This document shows, piece after piece, positions 7,370 to 17,216 of a stretch of 64,000 nucleotides of DNA. Location: NCBI RefSeq assembly GCF_008935075.1, contig NZ_CP044545.1, positions 3,041,587 through 3,105,586 of the forward strand. Direction: 5' to 3'. How positions within the stretch are numbered: the first letter of the stretch is position 1; the number at the start of each line of letters is the position of its first letter. The notes beneath the pieces are model-generated. The model had not been told where the DNA came from. It saw only the letters and a program-made list of their open reading frames with translations, and made no database searches. The position numbers and the translations under genes are program-made. The DNA is from Pradoshia sp. D12 (GTDB lineage: Bacteria; Bacillota; Bacilli; Bacillales; Pradoshiaceae).

Positions 7370-8305
7370 ATGAAGAAAGTAATAAATAAGATTAATCCCA
7401 AGATTGAAGTAGCCGGAGTGTCATTAATTGAATTAAAGAAAACAGAACGAACACTTGGCGCTACCTTTCCAGAAGAATACAAGGAACTCTTTCTAGAAAC
7501 AAATGGTGCAACATTCGGAGAATGGACTTTGTACTCGATTCAAGCTAATGAACAATTAGCCTTTACAATGGATATTGTTAGGCAAAATCAAGAGAACCGG
7601 CCTAAAAATATGCCTGATGAATTTATTTGTATTGGTGACCATATCAATGGAAATAATCTCTGCTATTGAATTCGAAAAAGATTTATGCAAGAGCTGATTT
7701 TTCTATGGGATGATAAAAAAGGAAAATGCGAATGTAAGGCTTCAACTTTAAGTGAATTTATTGACTGGTATGTACCGAAAAAGACAAATAAGCCTAAAAT
7801 CTTAGGCACATTTACAATCGAAAGTGGGAAGTTAATTGTTACGGACCCATGTTACGATAAAGATGAAGAAGACCTGCAAGTCTTACTTCTAAATGTGAAA
7901 AATGGAAAGTGGACAGCATATGTTACACACACTGATGAGGAAGCAGTACAAAATTTGTTCGTATATTATGGTGAAAAGAAACCAAGCGGGAGATGGCATG
8001 ATTGCGCTCAAGCAATAGCGGTTGATTCAGCACAAGCAGGAATCTTTGATTTTGACGTTTTTCAAAAAGATGAAACAATCCCATATGAACTGATAAATAC
8101 CCATGATATAGAGATAGATGAGGCTAGCTCAAAATACTATGTAGTATGCTGTGATATGACTGATACAGATGAACAAGCCGGAGTGGTTCCTGGAGGTGCG
8201 GTTTCTATGTCTGGCTATGGTGATGGAATGTATGAAGTCAAAGTGAAATATAATATTTTCAAACAGGTTGTTGGCGTAATGATTACTTTTGAGGATGAGG
8301 AATAA
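7370..8305 (+). pseudogene. SMI1/KNR4 (SUKH)-DUF4241-like gene with in-frame TGA
   Basis: The first part (MKKVINKINPKIEVAGVSLI) has the N-terminal features of SMI1/KNR4 proteins: ELKKTERTLGATFPEEYKELF and the GDH-containing strand. A TGA at 7667-7669 stops it after about 99 codons. Five codons later the same frame reopens (MQELIFLWDDKKGKCECKAS, then TLSEFIDWYV), completing the SUKH fold. A second domain follows, resembling DUF4241: GTFTIESGKLIVTDPCYDK, DSAQAGIFDFD and MSGYGDGMYEVKVKY. SUKH proteins are commonly immunity proteins against polymorphic toxins. The stop may be one nonsense change or two compensating indels, since the sequence just after it reads EFEKDL in the next frame. GGAGG precedes the ATG at 7370. 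Confidence 0.7.
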
Positions 8306-8346
8306 TACAAAGGTCAGACCATCTTATACAAGTATAGGGAGATAAA

Positions 8347-8754
8347 GTGATTACTGATCAAAAAAGAGAAGTCGCCAGGATATGGTTCGATGAATACTTT
8401 ACGAAAGGTAATCTTGAACTCTTAGATCAGCTTACAGATTCACATTTTATATTCCACTCAAGAAATACAGATAACCCAAAAAATGATATGAGAGAATTTA
8501 TGAACTAGTATAGGAATGTTTTTCAGGATGATGAATGGATAATAGATGATTTAATAGAACAGGGAGAAAAGCTAGTTGTCCGTTATACCGGCTGGATGAC
8601 CTATAAAGGTGGTTGGTTTAACATTCCTTCGGATAACCAACGAATCAAAGAAACAGGTATCATGATATTTAAATTTAGGGAAGGAAAAAATAGTGATGCT
8701 GCCATCCTTTATGAATTAGGGGCTTTACCAAAAAATACTCATCAGAGCTTCTGA
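8347..8754 (+). pseudogene. SnoaL-like gene with in-frame TAG
   Basis: From a GTG at 8347 with AGGGAG upstream, the frame reads MITDQKREVARIWFDEYFTK, then a region typical of SnoaL-like/ester cyclase (NTF2-like) proteins, to FMN. A TAG (8506-8508) interrupts it. The same frame resumes YRNVFQDDEWIIDDLIEQGE, then KLVVRYTGWMTYKGGWFNIP and ends GALPKNTHQSF with TGA at 8752. The whole would be 135 residues, the family's usual size. Only the stop prevents a full product. It follows the broken SUKH gene by 41 bp on the same strand. Confidence 0.7.
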
Positions 8755-8769
8755 TATTAGAATATACAT

Positions 8770-8808
8770 ATGAAAAGAGCTGCATAACTAATATGCAGCT
8801 CTTTTCAC
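8770..8808. terminator. Bidirectional terminator
   Basis: TGAAAAGAGCTGCAT and its exact reverse complement ATGCAGCTCTTTTCA flank a short loop. It lies between the convergent SnoaL-like pseudogene and engB, with AT-rich sequence on both sides. Confidence 0.7.
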
Positions 8809-8816
8809 ATCAATTT

Positions 8817-9398
8817 TTATATTCGCGCCTGTATGGCATTCCAGGCCGTATCTTTTCCAAGCCCAGTCTCCGAAGAGAACAAAATCACTTCGTCACTTTC
8901 GATAATATTCAGTGTGTCTTTCACGACTTTTAGATGCTTTTGCCATTTACCTTTTGGAATTTTATCCGCTTTGGTTGCAATAATGATACAAGGTATCTCA
9001 TAATGCTTAAGAAAATCATACATCATTACATCGTCCACAGACGGTTTATGGCGCAAATCAATGATTAAGAGCATAGCACGTAAAGGCTCACGTGTCGTAA
9101 TGTATGTCTCAATCATCTTACCCCATGCTTCACGTTCGGACTTGGATACTTTCGCATATCCATATCCCGGTACATCGACGAAAAATAATTGCTCATTAAG
9201 CTTATAAAAGTTCAATGTTTGTGTTTTACCCGGTTTAGATGAAGTACGGGCCAAACCTTTCCGATTGATCATTTTATTAATAAAAGAAGATTTTCCTACA
9301 TTTGAACGTCCAGCTAGAGCGAACTCCGGAAAACCATCTGTTGGATATTGTTCCGGTTTAACAGCACTCATCACAATCTCTGCTTGAGTAATTTTCAA
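8817..9398 (-). CDS. ysxC: Ribosome-biogenesis GTPase EngB/YsxC
   Basis: A 193-residue single-domain GTPase of the TrmE-Era-EngA-EngB group, required for assembly of the large ribosomal subunit. Visible motifs are G1 GRSNVGKSS (about 30-38), G2 in SKPGKTQT, G3 DVPGYGY (about 74-80) and G4 TKAD (about 142-145); SSETGLG is G5. Length matches the family (195 in B. subtilis). The ATG overlaps the lonA stop as ATGA, so the gene is translationally coupled to lonA and expressed from the same transcript. Confidence 0.97.
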   Translation of the reverse strand: MKITQAEIVMSAVKPEQYPTDGFPEFALAGRSNVGKSSFINKMINRKGLARTSSKPGKTQTLNFYKLNEQLFFVDVPGYGYAKVSKSEREAWGKMIETYITTREPLRAMLLIIDLRHKPSVDDVMMYDFLKHYEIPCIIIATKADKIPKGKWQKHLKVVKDTLNIIESDEVILFSSETGLGKDTAWNAIQARI

Positions 9399-11719
9399 CT
9401 TTCTCCACCTACCAATGCATGTTGCAGCACTTCATCAAGTTGTGATACAAATACGAATTCTAATTCTTCACGAACACTTTCAGGAATATCATCAATATCT
9501 CTCTCATTATCAATCGGACATATAACTTTCTTTAGTCCTGCACGATGAGCACTCAATGACTTTTCCTTTAATCCCCCAATCGGCAATACACGACCACGCA
9601 AAGTTATTTCACCAGTCATCCCTACTTCCTTACGGATCGCTTTACCCGTAAGCGCTGAAATTAAGGCAGTCGCTATAGTAATACCTGCGGAAGGACCATC
9701 TTTTGGAACAGCTCCTTCAGGAACATGAATATGAATATCATATTTCTCATAGAAATCCTTGTCAATCCCAAAATCTTCAACCTTGGAACGAACATAGCTG
9801 AAAGCAGCCTGCGCAGATTCTTTCATGACATCTCCAAGTTTACCCGTCAACACAAGTTTGCCCTTACCTGGTGATAAAGAAACTTCAATTTGAAGGGTAT
9901 CACCGCCAAATGTAGTATAAGCAAGTCCAGTTGCTACTCCAACCTGGTCTTCACGCTCTGCTTCGCCATGACGGAAATACGGTTTACCCAAAAATTCAGC
10001 CACTACTTTTTCTGTGACAATAACTTTTTTCTTCTCACCTGAAACAATAATCTTGGCTACTTTCCGGCAGATTGCCGCCAATTGCCTTTCCAAAGTACGA
10101 ACCCCAGCTTCTCTTGTATATTGCCTGATGATTTTGATAATCGCATCATCCTTCATTTGAAGCTGGCTTCTTGTCAATCCGTGAGCTTTGATTTGTTTTA
10201 GCATCAGATGATCTTTAGCAATATGGAGCTTTTCAATTTCCGTATAGCCGGAGAGATTAATAATTTCCATCCGATCACGTAGAGGTGCCGGAATCGTTGC
10301 TAAATCATTGGCTGTAGCAATAAACATTACATTGGAAAGATCGTAGGTTTCCTCAATATAATGATCGCTGAAAGTATTGTTTTGCTCCGGGTCAAGAACT
10401 TCAAGCATAGCTGAAGATGGATCCCCCCGAAAATCGTTGGACATTTTATCAATCTCATCCAATAAGAAAACCGGATTAATGGTTCCCGCTTTTTTCATCC
10501 CTTGTATAATACGGCCAGGCATAGCCCCCACATACGTACGGCGATGTCCGCGTATTTCTGATTCATCTCTTACTCCACCAAGAGAAACCCGGACGAAATT
10601 ACGGTTCAAAGACTTAGCTATGGATTTTGCCAAACTAGTCTTACCTACCCCTGGAGGTCCCGCAAGGCAAAGAATTGGTCCTTTTAAGGAATTCGTAAGC
10701 TTCTGAACAGCCAAATATTCAAGCACGCGCTCTTTCACCTTTTCAAGACCATAATGGTCTTTGTTTAAGATGTTCTCAGCTTTTCTAATATTCAGATCAT
10801 CCTTCGTTGCTTTCGACCAAGGAATTGCAATCAGCCACTCAATATAATTACGAATGACCGCACTCTCTGCAGATGTTGCCGGAATCTTTTCATAGCGGTC
10901 CAGCTCCTTAAGTGCAGTTTCCATGACATGAGCCGGCATGCCCGCTTCCTTTATCTTCTCAGCAAATTCAGCAATCTCAGCAGCCTTACCTTCTTTGTCA
11001 CCGAGCTCTTTTTGGATTGCTTTCATTTGTTCGCGTAGATAATATTCCTTTTGTGTTCGCTCCATTGATTTTTTGACACGCAGACCGATTTTCTTTTCGA
11101 GATTCAATACTTCTTTCTCGTTATTGATTAAACTGATTACTTTGTTTAATCTTTCCTTGACATCAATGGTCTCAAGTATTTCCTGCTTGTCCTTCAGCTT
11201 AAGCGGCAAATGTGATGTAACAATATCGGCCAGTCTGCCGGGTTCTTCTATATCAACAGTTGAATTATATGTTTCTGTTGTGACCTTTTTTGAGATTTTT
11301 ATGTACTGTTCAAAGTAATTTAATAAAGTTCTCATCAAAGCTTCTGTTTCAGGATCCTTCTCTACTGGATCTTCAATAATTTCGAGCTTCGCTGTAAGAA
11401 AATCACTATCATCCTCATAGGAAACCATTTGTGCTCTAGATAAACCTTCTACCAACACTCGAATTGTCCCATTTGGGAGTTTAAGCATCTGTTTTACTTT
11501 AGTGAGTGTACCCATTTCATACAAATCATCTTCACTGGGCTCATCTGTAGAAGCTTCCTTCTGAGTAGTTAAAAATATCAAATGGTCATCTACCATCGCT
11601 TTCTCTAGCGCCTGAACAGATTTTTCCCTTCCAACATCCAGATGGAGAACCATCGTTGGGAAAACAAGCAATCCGCGAAGCGGCAGGAGGGGAACGTTTT
11701 TGTCCATAGTGTTTGCCAT
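9395..11719 (-). CDS. lonA: ATP-dependent protease LonA
   Basis: A 774-residue cytoplasmic AAA+ serine protease that degrades misfolded and regulatory proteins. In order: the N-terminal substrate-binding domain with a coiled coil ([20 protein letters not shown]), the ATPase domain with Walker A GPPGVGKT (about 355) and Walker B LLDEIDK, and the protease domain with catalytic Ser in PKDGPSAG and catalytic Lys in [10 protein letters not shown]. Start ATG at 11719 follows GGAGGTG by 6 bases. An in-frame TTG five codons upstream lies within that site and is rejected. The length equals that of B. subtilis LonA. Followed by ysxC with overlap and preceded by its own 220-bp upstream region. Confidence 0.97.
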   Translation of the reverse strand: MANTMDKNVPLLPLRGLLVFPTMVLHLDVGREKSVQALEKAMVDDHLIFLTTQKEASTDEPSEDDLYEMGTLTKVKQMLKLPNGTIRVLVEGLSRAQMVSYEDDSDFLTAKLEIIEDPVEKDPETEALMRTLLNYFEQYIKISKKVTTETYNSTVDIEEPGRLADIVTSHLPLKLKDKQEILETIDVKERLNKVISLINNEKEVLNLEKKIGLRVKKSMERTQKEYYLREQMKAIQKELGDKEGKAAEIAEFAEKIKEAGMPAHVMETALKELDRYEKIPATSAESAVIRNYIEWLIAIPWSKATKDDLNIRKAENILNKDHYGLEKVKERVLEYLAVQKLTNSLKGPILCLAGPPGVGKTSLAKSIAKSLNRNFVRVSLGGVRDESEIRGHRRTYVGAMPGRIIQGMKKAGTINPVFLLDEIDKMSNDFRGDPSSAMLEVLDPEQNNTFSDHYIEETYDLSNVMFIATANDLATIPAPLRDRMEIINLSGYTEIEKLHIAKDHLMLKQIKAHGLTRSQLQMKDDAIIKIIRQYTREAGVRTLERQLAAICRKVAKIIVSGEKKKVIVTEKVVAEFLGKPYFRHGEAEREDQVGVATGLAYTTFGGDTLQIEVSLSPGKGKLVLTGKLGDVMKESAQAAFSYVRSKVEDFGIDKDFYEKYDIHIHVPEGAVPKDGPSAGITIATALISALTGKAIRKEVGMTGEITLRGRVLPIGGLKEKSLSAHRAGLKKVICPIDNERDIDDIPESVREELEFVFVSQLDEVLQHALVGGES

Positions 11720-11908
11720 TTGTTGCACCTCCAAAACATGCTAATATATGTATTATTCATAGGCCTTTTACCAATTTTATCGTATTTACTGGTTTGTGTC
11801 TATTTGGGACGATAAACGAAACCATGTTACTTGTTTTCCCTAAATTTAAGTGGATGTAACACCTTTCAATCAATTTTTAAGGTAACAAAATTTCCCACTC
11901 TCATTAGA

Positions 11909-11943
11909 CAAAAAAAAGGCTCGCTCTGATGCAAGCCTTTTAA
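11909..11943 (-). terminator. Rho-independent terminator of lonB
   Basis: Minus strand AAAGGCTTGC pairs with GCGAGCCTTT, then a run of seven T. It lies between lonB and lonA, so lonA has its own promoter. Confidence 0.75.
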
Positions 11944-11953
11944 TTTTGTTCCC

Positions 11954-13618
11954 TCAGCCGCTTTCCCGTTCAGAAAGTGGCATATTTTCGATAATAGTAT
12001 CAATGGCCGCTGTACGATCGAATACTAGTTGAAATACTTCCTTTAAGTTCCTGACAGGTTTAATTTCAATATTTTCGACTTGGTTTAACAGGGCTTGTAT
12101 ATTTTCTTCCGGAATCAGAACTACATCGGCTCCCGCTAACTTAGCTGCTGTCACTTTCGTAAACACACCGCCAACCGGCTTAACCTTCCCGTGAATGCTG
12201 ATTTCTCCTGTCATTGCAACATTATTTTTTACCGGTATTTGATAGATAGCTGAGTAAATCCCAACGGCCATAGCAATGCCTGCCGAAGGACCATCAATCG
12301 GTATACCGCCCGGAAAATTAACATGGATATCAAATTTGTCAGCTGGTACGCCAATCGTTCTCAGGACAGTCACCACATTTTCAATCGATCCCTTAGCCAT
12401 GCTTTTTCTTCTGATGGATTTTCCAGCACTATTAATACTTTCTTCTTCTACGATTCCAGTTATATTAACTGATCCCTTATCAACCGCATCAATAACCGTC
12501 ACTTCAATCTCAAGTAACGCCCCTGAGCTTGGTCCGGTTACAGCCAGACCATTTACAACACCAACGGCAGATTCTTTCGCAATAAAGCTTTGATATCTAG
12601 GAGACATTTGGCTGGATTGAACAATCCATTCAATATCTTCATCTTTAATATAATCTCTATTTTCTGTAATGGCTAAACCTGCGGCACTCTGAACCATATT
12701 TACAGCTTCCCGTCCATTGCTGGCAAAATTACCAATGACATTAAGCGCCTCATCACTAATCTCTAAGGACACCCGTTCAACTGCATTTTTGGCCACTTTT
12801 TTCAGTTCCTCCTGATTTAATTCACGAAAAAAAATTTCCATGCATCTGGAACGAATCGCAGGCGGAATTTCAGAAGGTGTTCTCGTTGTAGCCCCAACAA
12901 GCCTAAAATCAGCAGGCAATCCATTTTGAAAAATTTCATGTATATGTTTTGGTATATTCGGATTCTCTTCATTATAGTATGCACTTTCAAAATGTACTTT
13001 CCGATCTTCCAATACCTTCAATAATTTGTTCATTTGTATATTATGCAATTCTCCAATTTCATCAATAAATAAGACACCGCCATGAGCATTTGAAACTGCC
13101 CCCTGTTTTGGCTGTGGAATACCTGCCTGGCCCATTGCTCCGGCGCCCTGATAGATTGGGTCATGAACAGAGCCTATAAGTGGGTCAGCAATTCCTCTCT
13201 CATCAAATCTGGCTGTTGTGGCATCCAATTCTACAAATGTTGCGGTTTGCCTGAATGGAGATTTCATATTTGCTTTAGCCTCTTCCAGCACCAGTCGCGC
13301 AGCGGCCGTTTTCCCAATTCCAGGCGGACCATAAATTAGTACATGCTGTGGATTTGGCCCACAAAGTGCTGCCTTTAGTGCCTTGATTCCATCCTTCTGA
13401 CCAATAATATCATCAAACCGTGCTGGTCTTACCTTTTCGGAAAGCGGCTCAGTTAATGAGATAGACTTCATTCGATGAAGCTGATCCATCTCCTTCTTAG
13501 CCTCTCGATCAATCGAAACCTTTTGTACCCTTTGACCCTTTAACAAATTTAAAAAATACATGCCAATCACTATTCCAAAGAACAGCTGGATAACAATAAC
13601 CACACCAGTCCAACTCAT
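11954..13618 (-). CDS. lonB: Lon-like protease LonB
   Basis: A 554-residue Lon-family protease. Residues 5-24 form an N-terminal hydrophobic anchor (VVIVIQLFFGIVIGMYFL). The AAA+ part carries GPPGIGKTAAA (about 97-107) and Walker B VLFIDEIGEL. The C-terminal protease domain has the Ser in PIDGPSAG and the Lys in GGVFTKVTAAK. In B. subtilis the homologue is produced in the forespore under SigF, as I recall. The long Lon N-terminal domain is absent, as expected for LonB. AGGAGG lies 8 bases before the ATG. It lies between clpX and lonA, as in other bacilli. Confidence 0.95.
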   Translation of the reverse strand: MSWTGVVIVIQLFFGIVIGMYFLNLLKGQRVQKVSIDREAKKEMDQLHRMKSISLTEPLSEKVRPARFDDIIGQKDGIKALKAALCGPNPQHVLIYGPPGIGKTAAARLVLEEAKANMKSPFRQTATFVELDATTARFDERGIADPLIGSVHDPIYQGAGAMGQAGIPQPKQGAVSNAHGGVLFIDEIGELHNIQMNKLLKVLEDRKVHFESAYYNEENPNIPKHIHEIFQNGLPADFRLVGATTRTPSEIPPAIRSRCMEIFFRELNQEELKKVAKNAVERVSLEISDEALNVIGNFASNGREAVNMVQSAAGLAITENRDYIKDEDIEWIVQSSQMSPRYQSFIAKESAVGVVNGLAVTGPSSGALLEIEVTVIDAVDKGSVNITGIVEEESINSAGKSIRRKSMAKGSIENVVTVLRTIGVPADKFDIHVNFPGGIPIDGPSAGIAMAVGIYSAIYQIPVKNNVAMTGEISIHGKVKPVGGVFTKVTAAKLAGADVVLIPEENIQALLNQVENIEIKPVRNLKEVFQLVFDRTAAIDTIIENMPLSERESG

Positions 13619-13691
13619 ATAAGCACCCTCCTGAAATCACATCGTTGAGATACAAGCTAGTATCTCCCTAGAAAGGATGGAATAAACATCA

Positions 13692-13800
13692 AAAAGCTGA
13701 GCCGACTGATCAGCTTCGACAAGCATAAGAGGAGGCGCACAGATGTGTTCTTTCCTCCCGCAGTGGGTGGCTATCCTTATGACTCAAGCTCTATATATCT
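13692..13800 (-). repeat. Intergenic hairpin element upstream of lonB
   Basis: On the minus strand AAGGATAGCCACCC is followed by GGGAGGAAAGAACAC, CCTCCTCTTATGCTTGTCGA, then AGCTGATCAGTCGGCTCAGC and TTTTT. The 3' end (AGCTGA/TCAGCT and T-run) looks like a terminator. The TTATGCTTGTCG core resembles a repeat I have seen between genes in other bacilli. It may end the clpX transcript region or attenuate lonB; its function is unknown. Confidence 0.45.
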
Positions 13801-13825
13801 ACACCAAAACCTGCCATCTACTTTA

Positions 13826-13930
13826 GCGTTTGGCTGGAATTTGAGCTGAATTGGCTGGATTAGTGCTGAATTTGGCTGGATAAAATCTAAAATTGGCTGG
13901 ATTAATGAAGGAATCAGCTGGATTCCTACT
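13826..13930. repeat. Irregular array of TTGGCTGGATT units
   Basis: Five units: TTGGCTGGAATT, TTGGCTGGATTAG, TTGGCTGGATAAA, TTGGCTGGATTAAT and TCAGCTGGATTCC, with GAGCTGAA and GTGCTGAA half-units between the first three. Spacing is irregular at about 20-25 bp. No open frame spans it. It lies between clpX and lonB. Confidence 0.7.
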
Positions 13931-14045
13931 CCAATCGGGTCAATCTCTTATTATTCTTCCTATAAAAGCAATTGTTTTCTTCTAACTCTCCAAACATGTA
14001 TCCATTTAAGAATAGATAACCTGTAAATTACGTCATTTGCAATAC

Positions 14046-14079
14046 AAAAAAGGCCAATCAAGATTTTGATTGGCCTCTT
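14046..14079 (-). terminator. Rho-independent terminator of clpX
   Basis: Minus strand AGGCCAATCAA pairs with TTGATTGGCCT, followed by TTTTT, 20 bases after the clpX stop. Confidence 0.85.
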
Positions 14080-14097
14080 CTACAACTTATATCTTTA

Positions 14098-15357
14098 TCA
14101 AGCAGATGTTTTCTTTTCAACTGTTTCAGTTGTTCCATCAACAAGAATTATTTTTGGAGATTCGCCTTTAGAGATCACTTCAGCTGTAATGATACATTTT
14201 TTAATATCATTACGGGAAGGAAGTTCAAACATGACATCCAGCATAATTCCCTCAATAATGGAACGAAGTCCACGTGCACCTGTTTTACGCTCAATTGCTT
14301 TTTTCGCAATTTCTAACAACGCTCCGTCCTCAAATTCGAGTTCTACGTCATCAAGTTGAAGCATTTTTTGGAATTGCTTAACAAGCGCATTTTTTGGCTT
14401 AGTAAGGATTTGGATTAATGTATCCTCATCTAATTGCTCAAGTGTAGCAATTACCGGCAAACGTCCGATAAATTCTGGAATTAATCCAAAACGAAGCATG
14501 TCTTCAGGAAGAACTTTAGTTAACAAGTTTTTATCTTCAACTTCTTCTTTAACTGATCCAAAACCGATAACTTTTTGGCCAAGACGGCGTTTAATAATCG
14601 GTTCGATTCCATCAAATGCACCACCGCAAATGAATAGAATATTCGTTGTATCAATTTGGATGAATTCTTGATGAGGATGCTTTCTTCCTCCTTGTGGCGG
14701 AACGCTTGCCACTGTGCCTTCAAGAATTTTCAGCAACGCCTGCTGTACACCTTCACCTGAAACATCTCGTGTAATGGATGGGTTTTCAGATTTACGTGCA
14801 ATTTTATCGATTTCATCAATGTATATAATGCCTTTTTCAGCTTTCTCTACATCGTAATCAGCAGCCTGAATTAGCTTAAGTAAGATATTTTCAACATCTT
14901 CACCCACGTAACCAGCTTCAGTTAATGACGTAGCATCTGCAATGGCAAATGGTACATTTAATAATCTGGCTAAAGTTTGAGCAAGAAGTGTTTTCCCGCT
15001 TCCAGTAGGCCCGATTAAGCAAATATTGGATTTAGATAATTCTACATCTTCAATTTTGCTATTAGAATTTACACGTTTATAGTGATTATAAACGGCTACT
15101 GCCAAGGATTTTTTAGCACCTTTTTGACCAATAACATATTCATCAAGGATTTCTAAGATCTCCATTGGTTTTGGTATATCTTTTAACTCAACTTCTTCTT
15201 CAGTACCCAGTTCTTCTTCTACAATTTCAGTGCATAACTCTATGCACTCATCACATATATAAACACCTGGACCCGCTACGAGTTTTCGGACTTGTTCTTG
15301 AGTTTTCCCACAGAAAGAACACTTCAATTGCCCTTTCTCATCATTAAATTTAAACAT
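14098..15357 (-). CDS. clpX: ATP-dependent unfoldase ClpX
   Basis: A 419-residue AAA+ unfoldase that feeds substrates to ClpP. The N-terminal zinc-binding domain has Cys13, Cys16, Cys35 and Cys38 (CSFC, CDEC). Walker A GPTGSGKT is at 116-123, Walker [10 protein letters not shown], and GYVGED is the pore-loop region; IGRLP and sensor 2 follow. I use the ATG at 15357, giving [18 protein letters not shown], after GGGGTGA; an upstream in-frame ATG adds 11 residues absent from the family. Lies between tig and lonB. Confidence 0.97.
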   Translation of the reverse strand: MFKFNDEKGQLKCSFCGKTQEQVRKLVAGPGVYICDECIELCTEIVEEELGTEEEVELKDIPKPMEILEILDEYVIGQKGAKKSLAVAVYNHYKRVNSNSKIEDVELSKSNICLIGPTGSGKTLLAQTLARLLNVPFAIADATSLTEAGYVGEDVENILLKLIQAADYDVEKAEKGIIYIDEIDKIARKSENPSITRDVSGEGVQQALLKILEGTVASVPPQGGRKHPHQEFIQIDTTNILFICGGAFDGIEPIIKRRLGQKVIGFGSVKEEVEDKNLLTKVLPEDMLRFGLIPEFIGRLPVIATLEQLDEDTLIQILTKPKNALVKQFQKMLQLDDVELEFEDGALLEIAKKAIERKTGARGLRSIIEGIMLDVMFELPSRNDIKKCIITAEVISKGESPKIILVDGTTETVEKKTSA

Positions 15358-15390
15358 AGTTTCACCCCTTGGTATTATGAACTCTATCAT

Positions 15391-15714
15391 GAAATCTGCA
15401 ATTCTTTACGATCCAGATTAACTAATGAAGGGTATGTAAGGATTGTAACATACATTGCCCCATATAAGGTAAGAAAAAGGCCGTACTCATTTGCCAAACT
15501 AATTGTTCCTTATGTATATGTACATAATATCCATTCTTGACTCCTTTCAATCCTGGAAATCAAAAATGGAAGAGTTTTAAATCCTATTTATTTAGAATTA
15601 ATCTACACTTAATTCATGAAAAAAGCAATTATGTATGTGTTAAAATATTTCGATTCTAAAAGTCGAATCTTCTCGAAACTTTGGCCCTGCAATTAGTATG
15701 TATAGTATGTATAA
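15391..15714. other. tig-clpX intergenic region
   Basis: About 320 bases between clpX and the tig terminator. AT-rich and without an open frame of note; it must hold the clpX promoter, but I cannot choose convincingly among several weak -10-like sequences. No CtsR heptad repeat was seen. Confidence 0.4.
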
Positions 15715-15748
15715 AACAAGGTACGATAAAATCGCACCTTGTTTTGTT
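15715..15748 (-). terminator. Rho-independent terminator of tig
   Basis: Minus strand AAAACAAGGTGCGAT pairs with ATCGTACCTTGTTTT, just after the tig stop. Confidence 0.85.
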
Positions 15749-15762
15749 ATTTAATATGTGTA

Positions 15763-17052
15763 TTAAGCTTCTACTGTTTTGCTGTTATCAACTAATACGT
15801 CGATTGCTTTTCTTACTAATAAGTCACCTTTAACACTTTCAGTTCCGCCAAGCGCTTGGATGATTTGTTCAGCAGTCAAGCCATATTGCTCAGACATTGC
15901 TTGTACTTCAGTGTTGATTTCTTCTTCAGTAACTTCAAGGTTCTCTGCTTTAGCGATTGCTTCAAGAGTTAAGTTGATGCGTACACGCTTTTCAGCTTCC
16001 TCTTTCATTTGACCTTTAAGAGCATCTTTGTCTTGGCCAGAGAATTGGAAGTACATGTCAAGAGTCATACCTTGAGCTTGAAGACGTTGTTCAAATTCTT
16101 GAATCATACGATCTGTTTCAGTGTCGATCATTGCTTCTGGAATATCGATTTCTGCAGTTTCTGCCGCTTTTTCGATAACTGTGTCTTTTACATGGTGCTC
16201 TGCTTGATGGTTTTTAGACTCAACTAAACGAGTTTTGATTTTTTCTTTAAGTGCTTCCAATGTTTCTACTTCTTCATCAACATCTTTAGCAAATTCATCA
16301 TCTAACTCAGGTAATTGTTTTGTTTTGATTTCATGAATTTTCACTTTGAATACAGCTGGTTTTCCTGCTAATTCTGCAGCATGATATTCTTCTGGGAAAG
16401 TAACTTCAACATCTTTTTCTCCACCAACTTCAAGACCAACCAATTGCTCTTCAAATCCTGGAATGAAAGAGTTAGAACCAAGTTCTAAGGAGTAATTATC
16501 TGCTTGTCCGCCTTCGAATGCTTCGCCATCAACGAATCCTTCAAAGTCTAAAACTACAGTATCACCATTCTCAGCTTGTCCTTCTTCTTTGATTACAAGC
16601 TCTGCGTTACGCTCTTGTAAAGTTTTGATTTCTTTTTCGATATCTTCATCAGTTACTTCAGTATCAAGTTGTGTAACTTCAATACCTTTGTATTCGCCAA
16701 GTTTAACTTCTGGCTTCACAGTAACAGTTGCTTTGAAAATAAGAGCTTCGCCTTTTTCCATTTTTTCGATATCGATTTCTGGACGATCAACTGGCTCGAT
16801 TTTAGTTTCTTCAATTGCATTAGCGTATGCTTCTGGAAGAATAAAATCTAATGCGTCTTGGTAAAGAGACTCAACGCCAAATTTCTTTTCAAATAATGCA
16901 CGAGGCATTTTTCCTTTACGGAATCCTGGCACTTGTACTTGTTTAACCACTTTTTTGAATGCTGAATCTAAGCCTTCGTTTACTTTTTCAACCGGTACTT
17001 CAACAGTTAATACACCGCTGTTCCCTTCAAGCTTTTCCCATTTTGCAGACAT
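15763..17052 (-). CDS. tig: Trigger factor (ribosome-associated chaperone)
   Basis: A 429-residue peptidyl-prolyl isomerase and chaperone that binds nascent chains at the ribosome exit tunnel. The ribosome-binding signature is GFRKGKMPR near residue 43. The FKBP-like domain ([15 protein letters not shown] onward) is near 160-245, and the C-terminal arm domain is helical and acidic. Length is typical (424 in B. subtilis). GGAGGG precedes the ATG, and a SigA-type promoter lies about 130 bp upstream. Confidence 0.97.
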   Translation of the reverse strand: MSAKWEKLEGNSGVLTVEVPVEKVNEGLDSAFKKVVKQVQVPGFRKGKMPRALFEKKFGVESLYQDALDFILPEAYANAIEETKIEPVDRPEIDIEKMEKGEALIFKATVTVKPEVKLGEYKGIEVTQLDTEVTDEDIEKEIKTLQERNAELVIKEEGQAENGDTVVLDFEGFVDGEAFEGGQADNYSLELGSNSFIPGFEEQLVGLEVGGEKDVEVTFPEEYHAAELAGKPAVFKVKIHEIKTKQLPELDDEFAKDVDEEVETLEALKEKIKTRLVESKNHQAEHHVKDTVIEKAAETAEIDIPEAMIDTETDRMIQEFEQRLQAQGMTLDMYFQFSGQDKDALKGQMKEEAEKRVRINLTLEAIAKAENLEVTEEEINTEVQAMSEQYGLTAEQIIQALGGTESVKGDLLVRKAIDVLVDNSKTVEA

Positions 17053-17177
17053 GGTTTTCCCTCCACTATATATATTTCCTAATAATCGTTTTCTCTTAAC
17101 ACGATATTATGTGCAACTAGATTTATTGATCTTAGGCAGTACAGCCTTACTGTACCAATGCATATTGCAACCACTAT

Positions 17178-17205
17178 ATTATAACATAGGTTTCCTACGT
17201 TTCAA
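17178..17205 (-). promoter_or_regulatory. SigA-type promoter for tig
   Basis: Minus strand TTGAAA (17205-17200), a 16-base spacer and TATAAT (17183-17178). It leaves an untranslated leader of about 120 bases before tig. Confidence 0.6.
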
Positions 17206-17216
17206 GACTTGGACCC

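Noticed and set aside
10377-10706. 109-codon frame opposite lonA
   Set aside because: Antisense to the conserved ATPase region of lonA; a shadow of codon bias.
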